Shown: positions 29,027-38,480, counted from the stretch's first letter. The stretch: 64,000 nt of DNA from an uncultured Clostridia bacterium (GCA_947626605.1 CANQSV010000001.1:140664-204663), one strand, 5' to 3'. Notes: generated by a model from the letters alone, not told the origin. Translations and numbers: made by a program.

Positions 29027-31612
29027 TTATCTTGCTTCATTATCATCTTCACTTTGCACTGGCTCTTCACTTTGTACCGGCTCTGTTTCTTCATTTTGTT
29101 GTTCTGGAATAGCTGGTATTGTAGTTCCATCATTAAGAACTATTCTAGCACCATCATCCCAATTGTAGTAAATCGTGCTAAAACTACTTGAATCATTCGT
29201 ACTATATAAAACCTCATCATTACAATAAAAAGTATATAAATTCTTTTCTCTATCTATTACATAATAATAGCTTGGATCATTTCTCCTATAATAGATTGTT
29301 GTAATATCACCATTTTCTATTCTATCTATACTTCCATCTTGATTGAACCCTACACTATCTCCTTCAGCCAACTCATATGTCGTTCCGTATATATCATTTC
29401 CACTTATAATTGCTTCTTTGCTATAATTATCAATTCCTTTAATTTGTTGATTTTCATAAAAATAAGTATTTATACCTTTTTCTCCAATATATTTTATTAT
29501 ATTATTTTCGTAATCATAATACTGAGTACATTTACCATCTGCGTCTATTTCTATGATATTATGATCCTTATCATATACTTCTTTTCTCCCCTGTTCCTCT
29601 ATTGCTTTTTCTTCACCTGTTTCATAATAACTTATACTATAATTTTCATCATAATAATATGTATCTACATTACCATTTTCATAGAAAGAAACATAACTAC
29701 CATTTCTAAGGTCATATCCCGCATAATTGATTATTTCATCACCTTTTTTATAATTTTTAACTCTTTCTATGTTCTGGTTCTCATAATATTCATATTCTAC
29801 ATCCTCTATATTTTTAGATCTAACTATATTGTTATTGTAATCATAATAGAAAGTTGTAATTTCATCTTTTGTTATTCCTTCAATATTATGATTTTCATCA
29901 TAATATGTTGTAATTCCATCTTTTGTTACATACCATTCTGAACCAGATTCCCTATACTGTACATTATCATTCTCAGAAATATATATAGTTCTAATTTTTC
30001 CATCTTTATAAAAATCCACATGACTTCCAGGTTTTATTTCTAATTTCTGTCCATTTATTTCTGTTGTGATTACTTTGTCACTATTGTTTTTATAATATGA
30101 AATAAGCTCGTTTTTATAATCATAATAACTGATTGATGTCATTCCATTATCAATATTTATAATTTCTCCTTGCTCATCATAAGATTTTTTTACTCCATCT
30201 ATACCATCAAAACGTTCAAGACTTCCATTTTCTCTATAATAAAAGGTTCCGTTTTCTTCTCTCTTATATGCCTCTCTAAACTCTCCTGACTCTCTATCAT
30301 AATGATATATAACATCATCTTTTTGTTCTATTACTATATTATCTCCCATTTTTTCATATACATAATCACCTGGTCTCTCATTTTTTGATTCTGGTAAACA
30401 TTTATAATCCCAAACAAGTAAAGTTTCAATTTCTTCTCCATTTTCATTTATATCTGTTATTATACTGCTTCGTTTATCATTATACTGTCTTTCTGTTTTT
30501 TCTACTCTAGTTAGTTTTCCTTCTTTATTATATGTTTTTAAAAATTTATAATAATTTCCATTAGGTTGAAAAATCACATTCATTTTATATAGCTCACCTG
30601 ATGTGTCATCTCTTTCTTTATCATACGCTATAATCTTAGATAAATTTCCATTTTCATCATAGGAATATGTTATTTCATTATAATAATCATCAATGTATCT
30701 TGATTTTTCTATATACCCACCATCATTTAACTCGAATCTATATCTATTTTTATCTATATGAGAATTATATCTTATTACATCTATTTCGCCATTATCATAC
30801 ATTTTTTCAACTGGTCTATCACTAGAATCGTATGTATCATAATAATTTATATCACCATTCTTATACTTTTTATATCCTGATGATATTTCTTCTTGATGAC
30901 CATTATAATAAAAAGATGACTCAACTAAAATTCCACTTTCATCAAATTCATATGAAAGATTTTCTTCCTTACTATTTTCTGTTACCACATAGCTTCCATC
31001 AGAATTATATTGTACTATTGTTTCTATACCTTCATTCTCATTAGTATTAGTTAAATAATATGATTCATCTTCTTGCTCTAAATTTATTTTTCCATCTACA
31101 GTCATCAGTTCTACACTAGAAAAATTTATGCTTTTTATTCGTTTACCATTTGAATAAAACCCCCCCACGCTCTTTTCTTCGTATTGCAAAGGACTCATAT
31201 CAAAATTGTATGTTTGCTTTATTTTTTTATCATTTTCTTCACTTGTACTCTCTTCAAACCAAAAGTCATCTATATTTTCTTCTGAACTTTCCGTAGGTTC
31301 TTCAATTTCTTCTTTACGCAGCATTTCATATAAATTCCCATAATATTCATACATTTCACTTCCATTAGATATCTTTCCTGCTTCATATTCACTTTCATAA
31401 TCCTCTAGAAATCCATCTAAATTAATATAACTAGTATCACAAAGAGTTATATTTATTGGTCCATATGGTTCTTCTTCTACCTTCTCTTTTGTTTCACATG
31501 CTGTTGTTGATAGCATCAAAAGTCCAGCTGAAAGCAGAGTTGCTATCTTTTTACCTAACCATTTTTTTCCATTTTCTGATGTTTTTTTACCTTTTATCTT
31601 ATGTTTGCCCAT
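29027..31612 (-). CDS. Large repeat lipoprotein (MORN/YwqK-like repeats)
   Basis: An 861-residue secreted lipoprotein. It has a basic start, a hydrophobic segment (IATLLSAGLLMLSTTAC) and a lipobox-type Cys near residue 39, then an acidic linker. The body is many degenerate units of about 20-25 residues of the type YYDENxNIxxI or FYENGNVDTYYY, rich in Tyr, Asn, Glu and Asp, which resemble MORN/YwqK or YD-like repeats. The C terminus is acidic (EEPVQSED). No catalytic domain is recognised. It is likely displayed on the cell surface after Lgt processing; the role may be binding, but that is not known. Confidence 0.7.
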   Translation of the reverse strand: MGKHKIKGKKTSENGKKWLGKKIATLLSAGLLMLSTTACETKEKVEEEPYGPINITLCDTSYINLDGFLEDYESEYEAGKISNGSEMYEYYGNLYEMLRKEEIEEPTESSEENIDDFWFEESTSEENDKKIKQTYNFDMSPLQYEEKSVGGFYSNGKRIKSINFSSVELMTVDGKINLEQEDESYYLTNTNENEGIETIVQYNSDGSYVVTENSKEENLSYEFDESGILVESSFYYNGHQEEISSGYKKYKNGDINYYDTYDSSDRPVEKMYDNGEIDVIRYNSHIDKNRYRFELNDGGYIEKSRYIDDYYNEITYSYDENGNLSKIIAYDKERDDTSGELYKMNVIFQPNGNYYKFLKTYNKEGKLTRVEKTERQYNDKRSSIITDINENGEEIETLLVWDYKCLPESKNERPGDYVYEKMGDNIVIEQKDDVIYHYDRESGEFREAYKREENGTFYYRENGSLERFDGIDGVKKSYDEQGEIINIDNGMTSISYYDYKNELISYYKNNSDKVITTEINGQKLEIKPGSHVDFYKDGKIRTIYISENDNVQYRESGSEWYVTKDGITTYYDENHNIEGITKDEITTFYYDYNNNIVRSKNIEDVEYEYYENQNIERVKNYKKGDEIINYAGYDLRNGSYVSFYENGNVDTYYYDENYSISYYETGEEKAIEEQGRKEVYDKDHNIIEIDADGKCTQYYDYENNIIKYIGEKGINTYFYENQQIKGIDNYSKEAIISGNDIYGTTYELAEGDSVGFNQDGSIDRIENGDITTIYYRRNDPSYYYVIDREKNLYTFYCNDEVLYSTNDSSSFSTIYYNWDDGARIVLNDGTTIPAIPEQQNEETEPVQSEEPVQSEDDNEAR

Positions 31613-31699
31613 AAAATCTCCTCCAACTCTCTTTATAATACTTATTTTAACATATATTATTTGTTTTTGTAAATTACCATATTTTTAATTTTGCATTTA

Positions 31700-31788
31700 T
31701 TAACATCTCTACCGTTTTTGGTTTGCGGGTCGTCGATGCTGAAGCTGTTAAGGCTTCGCCTATTGTAGGGGCCACCAGTGGTAGCCAG
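31700..31788. repeat. AACATCTCTACCG / GGTCGTCG modular repeat
   Basis: TTAACATCTCTACCGTTTTTGG, GCGGGTCGTCGATGCTG, then the hairpin module AAGCTGTTAAGGCTTCGCC and GTAGGGGCCACC. It lies in the 430-bp gap upstream of the lipoprotein gene. The ORF 31760-31978 in the track is made of this repeat and the next one. Confidence 0.6.
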
Positions 31789-31832
31789 TTTTTATTAAAC
31801 GAATCGTAATGTTATTTTGCAGTATTTCATAT

Positions 31833-31969
31833 AATTTTCTATGTTTTTTCGTAGCGAGCTTGTGTGGGGACCGACGAGTTAGAAAATATAAAAGAAATGT
31901 ATCTTCAGATGCATTTCTTTTTATAGTTTCTACGAAGTTTGGACGAGCAAGAAAAAAGCATAGAAAATT
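31833..31969. repeat. Structured hairpin element with conserved internal loop, copy 2
   Basis: It shares TTTTCTATGTTTTTTCGTAG, CGAGCTTGTGTGGGGACCGAC and GGACGAGC.AGAAAAAAGCATAGAAAA with copy 1, but the apical part is a different hairpin (AGAAATGTATC TTCA GATGCATTTCT). Constant outer parts and variable, still complementary, inner parts point to a structured RNA or a hairpin mobile element. Confidence 0.7.
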
Positions 31970-32011
31970 CATGTGCATTACATTGTAATAAATATTGAAT
32001 AATTAAAGGAA

Positions 32012-32039
32012 AAACAGCAGAGCTTTCGCTCTGCTGTTT
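32012..32039 (-). terminator. Terminator of the GC-rich orphan gene
   Basis: AAACAGCAGAGC and GCTCTGCTGTTT form a perfect 12-bp stem with a 4-nt loop, just after the stop codon of the gene at 32043, followed on the minus strand by TTCC and an AT-rich stretch. Confidence 0.75.
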
Positions 32040-32042
32040 CCC

Positions 32043-32297
32043 TCATGAAACTTCCTGATAGTATCTCTGCATCAGAACTCCTCCGACAAGGAGTTCACCA
32101 GAGGCTCTCAGATGAACCTCTGAAACCCTATCAATAAGTTCTCCATAGAGTTCGCACTCTTGAAGAACCTGGGTCACGTAGCTCAGAGCTTCATCTCTCG
32201 TGCGGAAAACTCTTGGGTCTCCCTCCCGATAGTTCGAGAGGTGCCAATCGTAGTCCTCAGGTGAATAACGTACAACCAGTACTTCAATGCTTTTCAT
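32043..32297 (-). CDS. Unknown 84-residue protein, GC-rich (foreign composition)
   Basis: I do not recognise this protein. From MKSIEVLVVRYS it is 84 residues, acidic, and seems to have an alpha/beta fold (VLVVRYS, then FRTRDEALSYVTQVLQECE). The start at 32297 follows AAGGAGAAG; the track's longer start runs into the leader. Its codons (CTC, GTC, CGT, GGA, TCG) and GC content are far above all neighbours, and it holds the only in-frame CGG I found as a sense codon in the window. It has a private consensus promoter and its own terminator. It may be recently acquired, or an assembly artefact. Confidence 0.6.
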   Translation of the reverse strand: MKSIEVLVVRYSPEDYDWHLSNYREGDPRVFRTRDEALSYVTQVLQECELYGELIDRVSEVHLRASGELLVGGVLMQRYYQEVS

Positions 32298-32385
32298 GAT
32301 TCTTCTCCTTTCTCCCCAATACGGGGAGGTTGAAACGGACTTCCTTGCAGAAGTGATGAGCGCCCTCTGCACTCAATCACTTTTA

Positions 32386-32414
32386 ATTATACTATTTTAT
32401 GTAAATTTTGTCAA
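32386..32414 (-). promoter_or_regulatory. Consensus sigma-A promoter of the GC-rich gene
   Basis: Minus-strand TTGACA and TATAAT, both perfect, are spaced 17 nt. The GC-rich leader of about 80 nt contains the hairpin CTCCCC/GGGGAG-type CCTCCCCGTATTGGGGAG (+ strand reading TCTCCCCAATACGGGGAGG). Confidence 0.8.
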
Positions 32415-32415
32415 A

Positions 32416-32853
32416 CTATAATAGTTCCTTTACTACTTCATTAATTGACTTTCCATCTGCTGCAGCTCCTATTTTTTCTTTAGCTGCTTTCATAACTTTT
32501 CCCATATCTTTTATATCTACTGCTCCAACTTCTTCTATTACCTTTTTAATAATTTCAGTTAATTCTTCTTTTGATAATTGTTTTGGTAAATATGCTGCTA
32601 TAATTTCCATTTCCTTTTTTACTGCTTCTATTAGATCTTCTCTTCCACTTTTTTCATAATCGCCTAGAGAATCTTTTCTTTTCTTCATTTCCTTTGCTAT
32701 TATATCAATTATTTGATTATCGTCTAATTGAATTCCCTTATCCTTTTCGACTTGTAAAATTGCTGCTCTAATCATTTGAACAGTATTCTTTTTTATTTCA
32801 TCTTTTTCTTTCATAGAAATTTTTAAATCTTCTAGTAATTTTTCCTTTAACAT
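32416..32853 (-). CDS. yqeY: GatB/YqeY domain protein
   Basis: A 145-residue YqeY-family protein related to the tail domain of GatB (KDEIKKNTVQMIRAAI, AAYLPKQLSKEEL, DMGKVMKAAKEKIGAAADG). The tail domain in GatB contacts tRNA; the role of the free-standing protein is not settled. AAAGGAG precedes the ATG. It comes 13 bp after the 148-residue gene in the same direction. Confidence 0.92.
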   Translation of the reverse strand: MLKEKLLEDLKISMKEKDEIKKNTVQMIRAAILQVEKDKGIQLDDNQIIDIIAKEMKKRKDSLGDYEKSGREDLIEAVKKEMEIIAAYLPKQLSKEELTEIIKKVIEEVGAVDIKDMGKVMKAAKEKIGAAADGKSINEVVKELL

Positions 32854-32866
32854 TTAAATCTCTCCT

Positions 32867-33313
32867 TTAAATCTCTTCTCTTGAATTTTCTTCTTTCTTT
32901 TTATTCTCTTCTTCCTGTTGTCTTCTTTCCATTCCTTGTATTTCAGCTTTTATTGCCTCTCTATAAGTTTCAGGTATTGCCATTATAGAAATATCATCTG
33001 TTGAGCTTCTGCCTCCTGTTTCAATTAGTTCTCCTAAAGCACCTGGAACTTCTTTAAATTTTTCTGATACTCTCATCTTGAAAAAACTAAATAAAGAATG
33101 CTCACTTATATACAGTTTATCATCATCATTGAATGAAGCAACATCTATAAAGTTTTTCTCTCTTGCTTCATTTAATCTTGTTTGTTCATATTTGAAATAA
33201 TATTTTCCATCAAAATAAGCTAGAGTTCCTATAATATGATGTTTTCCATCTAAATCTTTCCAGATGACTGCAGCATAATATTCCTCTTTTTTTTCATCTT
33301 TCTTATCTTCCAT
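32867..33313 (-). CDS. Possible HipS-like (HipA N-terminal subdomain) protein
   Basis: A 148-residue soluble protein. The first 75 residues (AAVIWKDLDGKHHIIGTLAYFDGKYYFKYEQTRL...LYISEHSLFSFFKMRV) resemble the N-terminal subdomain of HipA-type kinases, with the GTL...YYFKY strand pair and the LFxFF motif. A GGRSSTDD segment follows and the tail is a charged E/K/Q helix. It lies 116 bp after the putative kinase gene. In HipBST systems this subdomain is a separate protein, HipS. The match is by motif shape only. Confidence 0.45.
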   Translation of the reverse strand: MEDKKDEKKEEYYAAVIWKDLDGKHHIIGTLAYFDGKYYFKYEQTRLNEAREKNFIDVASFNDDDKLYISEHSLFSFFKMRVSEKFKEVPGALGELIETGGRSSTDDISIMAIPETYREAIKAEIQGMERRQQEEENKKKEENSREEI

Positions 33314-33429
33314 TATTTAACCCTCTCTCCTTTCTCTTTTTTATTATTTTATCTCGTTAAAAATATAGCATAATTATAGCATAACATTTAGAAATTGGCA
33401 AATAACCACTATTTCAGATTTTTTAATAA

Positions 33430-34923
33430 TTAATCATCATTTCTATTAGCATTTTCCTTTTGATCAAAATTTAAACCATATCCTTTTTCTATATCTTTAA
33501 ACTTATCCATAAATTCTTTCAATATTCTATCTGAATTAACAGTTTTTTCACTATCATGTGCATAATATTTTTTCTTTTCTTCATCTGATAACTTATCATA
33601 TTCTGCCATTGGAATTTCTCTATATCCTATTGCTTTTTGAATTTCTGGCAATTTATCATGTAAAACTTGCAAAAATTTCATAGTATATTCTCTATAATTT
33701 TCCATTATATATGCAAATAAATCTTTTCCTGCTGTTGCAAATCTTTTTAAGTCCTCTGGTCTATCAAGTAACACACTAGAACTTGCCCAATATTGTCTAA
33801 TGTAATCATATGGCTGAGCTAAACATTCTGTATCTAAACTCATATTTAACAAAGAAACTGCATGATCAAATACTCCTAATTTATATGTATCTGTAGCTTT
33901 ATCTCTTATAAGTGCCCAATTATTCAAATGTCTATCTATATTATTAGTAAATAAGTCCAAAATTGTTGTTTGTATAATAGCCTCTTCAAGCTTACTATAA
34001 TTATCTTTTTTCTCACATGTTGTTTGCTTTATTCCAATAATCATATCATCTATTGGCATTCCTTTAATTTCTATTTTAGAAAGTTCCTCAGGAGAATACT
34101 CTCTTCCGACTGTTTGACTTATACTTCTAGCAAAATCTTCCAATGTAGTATTTTCATCAATATATTCAACTTTTTCTTTAATTACCTCTAATAGTTTCTT
34201 TTCATCTTCTAAATTTTTACCATCTAATTTTTCTTCTAATTCTAAATCTATGATAGTTTGCTTTATTTTTTCTTGTAGATTTTTTTTATCAATTTTTACT
34301 TTTTTCATCATTTGCAATTCTACCGATTTTAATATTATATCTAACGGTACTCTATCAGATCGTTGATCCATATCTTGTCTTTCCAGAACATTAAAAACAA
34401 TAGTTTTCATCATAGTCATTTCCTGAGTTTCTTGATCTACAACACTATAACTAATAACATCTGGTTCTCTTGTTGATTGATCTTCAACTCTTTTTGCTAA
34501 ATCTACTTGAGGTACAGCAATATGTTCTGGATCTAAAACAACTTTTCCAATTAGAGACCAAACTTTTTCGTTATAATTATAATCAGTATAATCATAATCA
34601 GACTCCTTATGTATAGCCATTCCTCTATCTATTATTTCTCCGTCAACGTATTCAAAAGCTCTACACCACATTGCATTTCCACTACTACGCCCAATATGAT
34701 CTTCTCTAATTTTTATAAGTAATATACCAACAAAATCATCTGGTACACTCTCTTTATATTTACTTAATGGTACATTATTTTCTCCTTGTATCATTATTAA
34801 TTTCTTTGGTTCATAACCTGGATTTTTTTCTTCTTTTACCCCTATTTTAGTTGAGTATGAATTTCTCCATGAAGAACGGCTACTAAATCCAAAACCTCCA
34901 AATGAATTTCCCCACATAAGCAT
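33430..34923 (-). CDS. Possible HipA/CtkA-like kinase-fold protein
   Basis: A 497-residue protein. The recognisable part is near residues 325-365: LFTNNIDRHLNNWALI followed by YKLGVFDHAVSLL, which matches the catalytic NxDRHxxN loop and metal-binding FDH(D) of the HipA/PI-kinase-like fold. The N terminus is Gly/Ser/Phe-rich (MWGNSFGGFGFSSRSSW). No HTH partner (HipB) is seen. A poor match to the P-loop of HipA leaves the family open; other protein or lipid kinase-like families are possible. GGAGGCATG precedes the start region. Confidence 0.5.
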   Translation of the reverse strand: MLMWGNSFGGFGFSSRSSWRNSYSTKIGVKEEKNPGYEPKKLIMIQGENNVPLSKYKESVPDDFVGILLIKIREDHIGRSSGNAMWCRAFEYVDGEIIDRGMAIHKESDYDYTDYNYNEKVWSLIGKVVLDPEHIAVPQVDLAKRVEDQSTREPDVISYSVVDQETQEMTMMKTIVFNVLERQDMDQRSDRVPLDIILKSVELQMMKKVKIDKKNLQEKIKQTIIDLELEEKLDGKNLEDEKKLLEVIKEKVEYIDENTTLEDFARSISQTVGREYSPEELSKIEIKGMPIDDMIIGIKQTTCEKKDNYSKLEEAIIQTTILDLFTNNIDRHLNNWALIRDKATDTYKLGVFDHAVSLLNMSLDTECLAQPYDYIRQYWASSSVLLDRPEDLKRFATAGKDLFAYIMENYREYTMKFLQVLHDKLPEIQKAIGYREIPMAEYDKLSDEEKKKYYAHDSEKTVNSDRILKEFMDKFKDIEKGYGLNFDQKENANRNDD

Positions 34924-35024
34924 GCCTCCTTAAAAAAACGTATAAATATTTTATCATAATATTTTCATTTTTGCAATTGTTATCTTAATACTTATGTATA
35001 GGATGGAGAAAATTCCTACTATAT

Positions 35025-35052
35025 AAAAAAAAGCGACAGGTTTTCCTGTCTC
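35025..35052 (-). terminator. Terminator of the alpha operon after rplQ
   Basis: Minus-strand GACAGG AAAA CCTGTC stem followed by GC and eight T, about 12 bp after the rplQ stop. It closes the long ribosomal cluster. Confidence 0.85.
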
Positions 35053-35063
35053 TTTTTCATTTA

Positions 35064-35573
35064 TTATAATAATTTAAGAATTACAGACTCAGCTGCATCT
35101 CCTCTTCTTGGTCCTGCTTTTACTATTGTTGTATATCCACCAACACGTCCTTCATATTTAGGAGCTAATTCATCAAATAATTTTGTTGGTATATCAACAT
35201 TTTTTACTTTGTTTATATTTTTCATCATTTTTCTTCTAGCACTTAATCTAGTTGGTAAATCTTTTTTTCTTGACTCTGTTGTTTCCTCTTTAACAACTCT
35301 TAAATAATCTTTACCATTTTTGCTTGTTACTTTTTCTGTAACTTTATTACCTTTTTCATCAAGCTTAGCACGAACTACTTTTACATCTACTGTTTCGAAA
35401 TTATCTTTTTCTTTAATAGCTAATGAAATTAAACTATCAGCTATTGCTTTTACTTCTTTTGCTCTTGCTTCAGTAGTTTGGATTTTTCCATTTAAGAATA
35501 AATCAGTAGTTTGGCATTTTAACATTGCTAATCTTTGATCTGTTGGTTTTCCTAATTTTCTATTTATAGCCAT
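35064..35573 (-). CDS. rplQ: Ribosomal protein L17 with an internal insertion
   Basis: L17 of the large subunit, 169 residues against about 115-130 in most bacteria. The N terminus (INRKLGKPTDQRLAMLKCQTTDLF, TTEARAKEVK) and C terminus (GRVGGYTTIVKAGPRRGDA) are normal. Between SLAIKEKDN and RKKDLPTRLSARRKM lies an insertion of about 48 charged residues (VDVKVVRAKLDEKGNKVTEK...). The start is ATG at 35573 behind AAAGGTGAG; the track starts three codons earlier at GTG within that site. Confidence 0.93.
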   Translation of the reverse strand: MAINRKLGKPTDQRLAMLKCQTTDLFLNGKIQTTEARAKEVKAIADSLISLAIKEKDNFETVDVKVVRAKLDEKGNKVTEKVTSKNGKDYLRVVKEETTESRKKDLPTRLSARRKMMKNINKVKNVDIPTKLFDELAPKYEGRVGGYTTIVKAGPRRGDAAESVILKLL

Positions 35574-35615
35574 CTTTCTCACCTTTCTAAAAAAACTTTA
35601 TAATTTCCTATCGGA

Positions 35616-36563
35616 TTAGTCTTCTTCTTGAGCAAAATCAAATCCTAATGAACGTAATTTATTAGTAACTTCCTCTAATGATTTCTTACCTAAATTTCTT
35701 ACCTTCATCATATCTGATTCTGTTTTGTTAGCTAAGTCTTCAACAGTAGAAATTCCAGCTCTTTTTAAACAATTAAATGATCTTACAGATAACTCTAAAT
35801 CTTCAATTGCCATTTCAAGAACTTTTTCTTTCTTAGATTCTTCTTTTTCTATCATAACTTGTGTATTCTTAGCAGTTTCTGATAAATCTATGAATAATTC
35901 TAAATGACCTGTCATAACTTTAGCAGCTAAGCTTAATGCTTCATAAGCTTTTAAGCTTCCGTCAGTCCATATTTCTATAACTAATTTGTCATAATCAACC
36001 ATTTGACCTACTCTTGTATTTTCAACTGTATAATTTACTTTTTTTACAGGAGTATAGATTGAATCAATTGGAAGTACTGATATGTCTTGGTTTGGCTTTT
36101 TATTTTTTACAGCTGTGTTATATCCTCTTCCTTTATCTACTGTCATTTCCATTTGAAGATGTCCACCTTCTGCAACTGTTGCAATATGTAAATCAGGATT
36201 TAATATTTCTACAGTTCCATCTGTGATAATATCACCAGCTGTAACTTCACCTTCACCTTTAAAGTCTATTTTTACAATCTTTTCTTCTGTATCATATGTT
36301 TTTAATCTTACACCTTTTAGATTAACAATAATTTCAGGTACATCTTCAACAACATTTGGTACTGTTGAAAATTCATGTACAACACCTTCTATTTTGATAC
36401 TAGTGATTGCACTACCAGGAAGTGATGAAAGCAAAATTCTTCTTAAAGAATTCCCTATTGTTACTCCATATCCACGTTCTAATGGTTCACAAACAAATTT
36501 TGCATAATTGTTTGATTCATCCATTTCTAAACATTCAATATTTGGCTTTTCAAATTCTATCAT
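35616..36563 (-). CDS. rpoA: RNA polymerase alpha subunit
   Basis: The 315-residue alpha subunit. The N-terminal domain has [22 protein letters not shown] and dimerises to seed the core enzyme; the C-terminal domain has [22 protein letters not shown] and [15 protein letters not shown], which contact DNA UP elements and regulators. Full length. GGGAGG precedes the ATG. It lies between rpsD and rplQ as usual. Confidence 0.97.
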   Translation of the reverse strand: MIEFEKPNIECLEMDESNNYAKFVCEPLERGYGVTIGNSLRRILLSSLPGSAITSIKIEGVVHEFSTVPNVVEDVPEIIVNLKGVRLKTYDTEEKIVKIDFKGEGEVTAGDIITDGTVEILNPDLHIATVAEGGHLQMEMTVDKGRGYNTAVKNKKPNQDISVLPIDSIYTPVKKVNYTVENTRVGQMVDYDKLVIEIWTDGSLKAYEALSLAAKVMTGHLELFIDLSETAKNTQVMIEKEESKKEKVLEMAIEDLELSVRSFNCLKRAGISTVEDLANKTESDMMKVRNLGKKSLEEVTNKLRSLGFDFAQEED

Positions 36564-36608
36564 TTTTACCTCCCAATTTTAATTAACTTTAAAACTTTAA
36601 ATTAAATT

Positions 36609-37235
36609 CTATTTAGAGTATAGCTCTACTATTAAATGCTCTGCAACTTGGATATCAACATCTTCTCTTGATGCTAATTTAATAACTTTACCACTTAAAG
36701 ATTCTACATCTTTTTCTAGCCATGTTGGTACTGGTCTTGTAGCATTTGCTTCAACATTTCCTTTAATAACTGCTGCATCTCTTTTATTTTCTCTAACAGC
36801 TACTACATCTCCTGGTTTTACTAAATATGATGCTATATCAACTTTTTTTCCATTAACTTCGAAAAGTCCATGATTTACAAGTTGTCTAGCTTGTGGTCTT
36901 GAAGCACCATAGCCTAGTCTATAAACAACATTATCTAATCTACTTTCTAATATTTGAAGTAAATTTTCACCAGTAATACCTTTTTTATTTGAAGCCATTT
37001 CAAAATATTTTCTAAATTGTCTTTCTCCTACTCCATAGAAAGATTTAGTTTTTTGTTTTTCTCTTAACTGAGTTCCATATTCAGAAAGTTTAGCTTTCTT
37101 TTGTCCATGTTGTCCTGGAGCATAATTTCTTCTAGAAACACTACATTTATCTGAATAACATCTAGAACCTTTTAGGAACAATTTTTGTCCTTCTCTACGA
37201 CAAATACGACATTGTTCGTCTTTATATCTTGCCAT
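36609..37235 (-). CDS. rpsD: Ribosomal protein S4
   Basis: A 208-residue primary 16S rRNA binder. It is the zinc-type form ([26 protein letters not shown]; four Cys) with the S4 domain ([27 protein letters not shown]). AAAGGAG precedes the ATG. In Bacillus S4 also represses its own mRNA; I could not identify such a site here. Confidence 0.97.
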   Translation of the reverse strand: MARYKDEQCRICRREGQKLFLKGSRCYSDKCSVSRRNYAPGQHGQKKAKLSEYGTQLREKQKTKSFYGVGERQFRKYFEMASNKKGITGENLLQILESRLDNVVYRLGYGASRPQARQLVNHGLFEVNGKKVDIASYLVKPGDVVAVRENKRDAAVIKGNVEANATRPVPTWLEKDVESLSGKVIKLASREDVDIQVAEHLIVELYSK

Positions 37236-37296
37236 TATTATTTCTCCTTTCGAAAATTATCACTTTTAAATTTTTCACTTTTAATCAATTTTATGA

Positions 37297-37692
37297 TTAC
37301 ACTCTTCTTCTTTTTGGTGGTCTACATCCGTTATGAGGAATTGGTGTAACATCTTTAATGCTACTAATTTCTAGACCTGCTGTTTGAAGAGATCTAATTG
37401 CTGCTTCACGCCCAGAACCTGGCCCTTTAACAAAAACTTCTACTGTTTTTAAACCATGTTCCATACCAGCCTTAGCTGCAACTGTTGCTGCTTCACCAGC
37501 TGCAAATGGTGTGCTTTTTCTAGAACCTTTAAATCCTAAACCTCCAGCACTTGCCCATGATATAACATTACCTTGAACATCTGTCATTGTAACTATTGTA
37601 TTATTAAAACTAGAATGAATATGAGCTGCACCTTTTTCGATGTTTTTTCTATTTCTTCTAGGTGTTTTTCTTGCTACTGCATTTTTAGCCAT
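37297..37692 (-). CDS. rpsK: Ribosomal protein S11
   Basis: A 131-residue platform protein ([40 protein letters not shown]-terminal [13 protein letters not shown]). AAGGAGG precedes the ATG. Normal size and place between rpsM and rpsD. Confidence 0.97.
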   Translation of the reverse strand: MAKNAVARKTPRRNRKNIEKGAAHIHSSFNNTIVTMTDVQGNVISWASAGGLGFKGSRKSTPFAAGEAATVAAKAGMEHGLKTVEVFVKGPGSGREAAIRSLQTAGLEISSIKDVTPIPHNGCRPPKRRRV

Positions 37693-37762
37693 TTGGTTTT
37701 AACCTCCTTATAAATTTAAAATTCAAAATGACATAAAATTAAATTACTTAATTATCATTTTT

Positions 37763-38128
37763 TTATTTACTTTTACTAACTAATTTTCTAGGACCTTTTC
37801 TTGTTCTAGCGTTAGTTTTTGTTCTTTGACCTCTAACAGGTAACCCTCTTCTATGTCTTAATCCTCTATAGCAACCAATTTCTGTAAGTCTTTTGATATT
37901 AAGAGCTACTTCTCTTCTTAAGTCACCTTCTACTTTATATTCTTCATCAATAACTTTTCTTATGCTATTAACTTGATCATCTGTTAAATCTTTAATTCTT
38001 ATATCTGGATTAATTCCAGCTTTTTCAAGAATTTTTTGAGAACTTGTTAATCCTATACCATAAATATAAGTAAGTCCTACTTCAACTCTCTTTTCTCTAG
38101 GTAAATCTATTCCTGCAATACGAGCCAT
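37763..38128 (-). CDS. rpsM: Ribosomal protein S13
   Basis: A 121-residue 30S head protein ([45 protein letters not shown]). The start is ATG at 38128, 9 nt after GGAGGTG; the track's start six codons earlier lies in the leader. A 238-bp gap to rpmJ upstream is long for this operon and may hold a leader or promoter. Confidence 0.97.
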   Translation of the reverse strand: MARIAGIDLPREKRVEVGLTYIYGIGLTSSQKILEKAGINPDIRIKDLTDDQVNSIRKVIDEEYKVEGDLRREVALNIKRLTEIGCYRGLRHRRGLPVRGQRTKTNARTRKGPRKLVSKSK

Positions 38129-38366
38129 AAATTTTAGCACCTCCAAAATTTTTTAATAAATCTTCCAATTTTAATTATCTGAAATGTAATTTCTAAAAAG
38201 CGGATTAACACTAAATAAAAATTATTTAGTGCTATTCTTAGCTTGTACAGAAATTAGTTTATAATTATTGTTGGAAATAATATATATAAACACAAACCTG
38301 ATATGTATACCATACTATTGTAATATGGGTCCACAGCCGCTACCGGATTTATGTTAATATCAAAAA
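38129..38366 (-). promoter_or_regulatory. Long gap between rpmJ and rpsM, possible leader
   Basis: On the minus strand this 238-bp stretch has a GC-richer part (TCCGGTAGCGGCTGTGGACC), an AT-rich middle, and a perfect hairpin CACTAAATAA/TTATTTAGTG with a TTTT loop. It is not one of the repeat families. It could be a regulatory leader for the rpsM-rplQ part of the operon. No function is assigned. Confidence 0.3.
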
Positions 38367-38480
38367 TTAACCTTGTCTTTGTTTGTGTTTTGGATTTTCA
38401 CAAATCACTCTTATAACACCTTTTCTTTTGATTACTTTACATTTTTCGCATATTTTTTTAACTGATGGTCTTACCTTCAT
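38367..38480 (-). CDS. rpmJ: Ribosomal protein L36
   Basis: A 37-residue ORF missed by the track: [21 protein letters not shown], ending KHKQRQG. It is the zinc (CxxC...C...H) form. GAGGTG lies 9 nt before the ATG. Position between infA and rpsM is standard. Confidence 0.95.
   Translation of the reverse strand: MKVRPSVKKICEKCKVIKRKGVIRVICENPKHKQRQG

Noticed and set aside
29339-29941. 200-residue hydrophobic ORF on the plus strand
   Set aside because: It is the antisense shadow of the Tyr/Asn-rich lipoprotein repeats.
31760-31978. ORF of 72 residues
   Set aside because: Made of two repeat elements read through; no coding signal.
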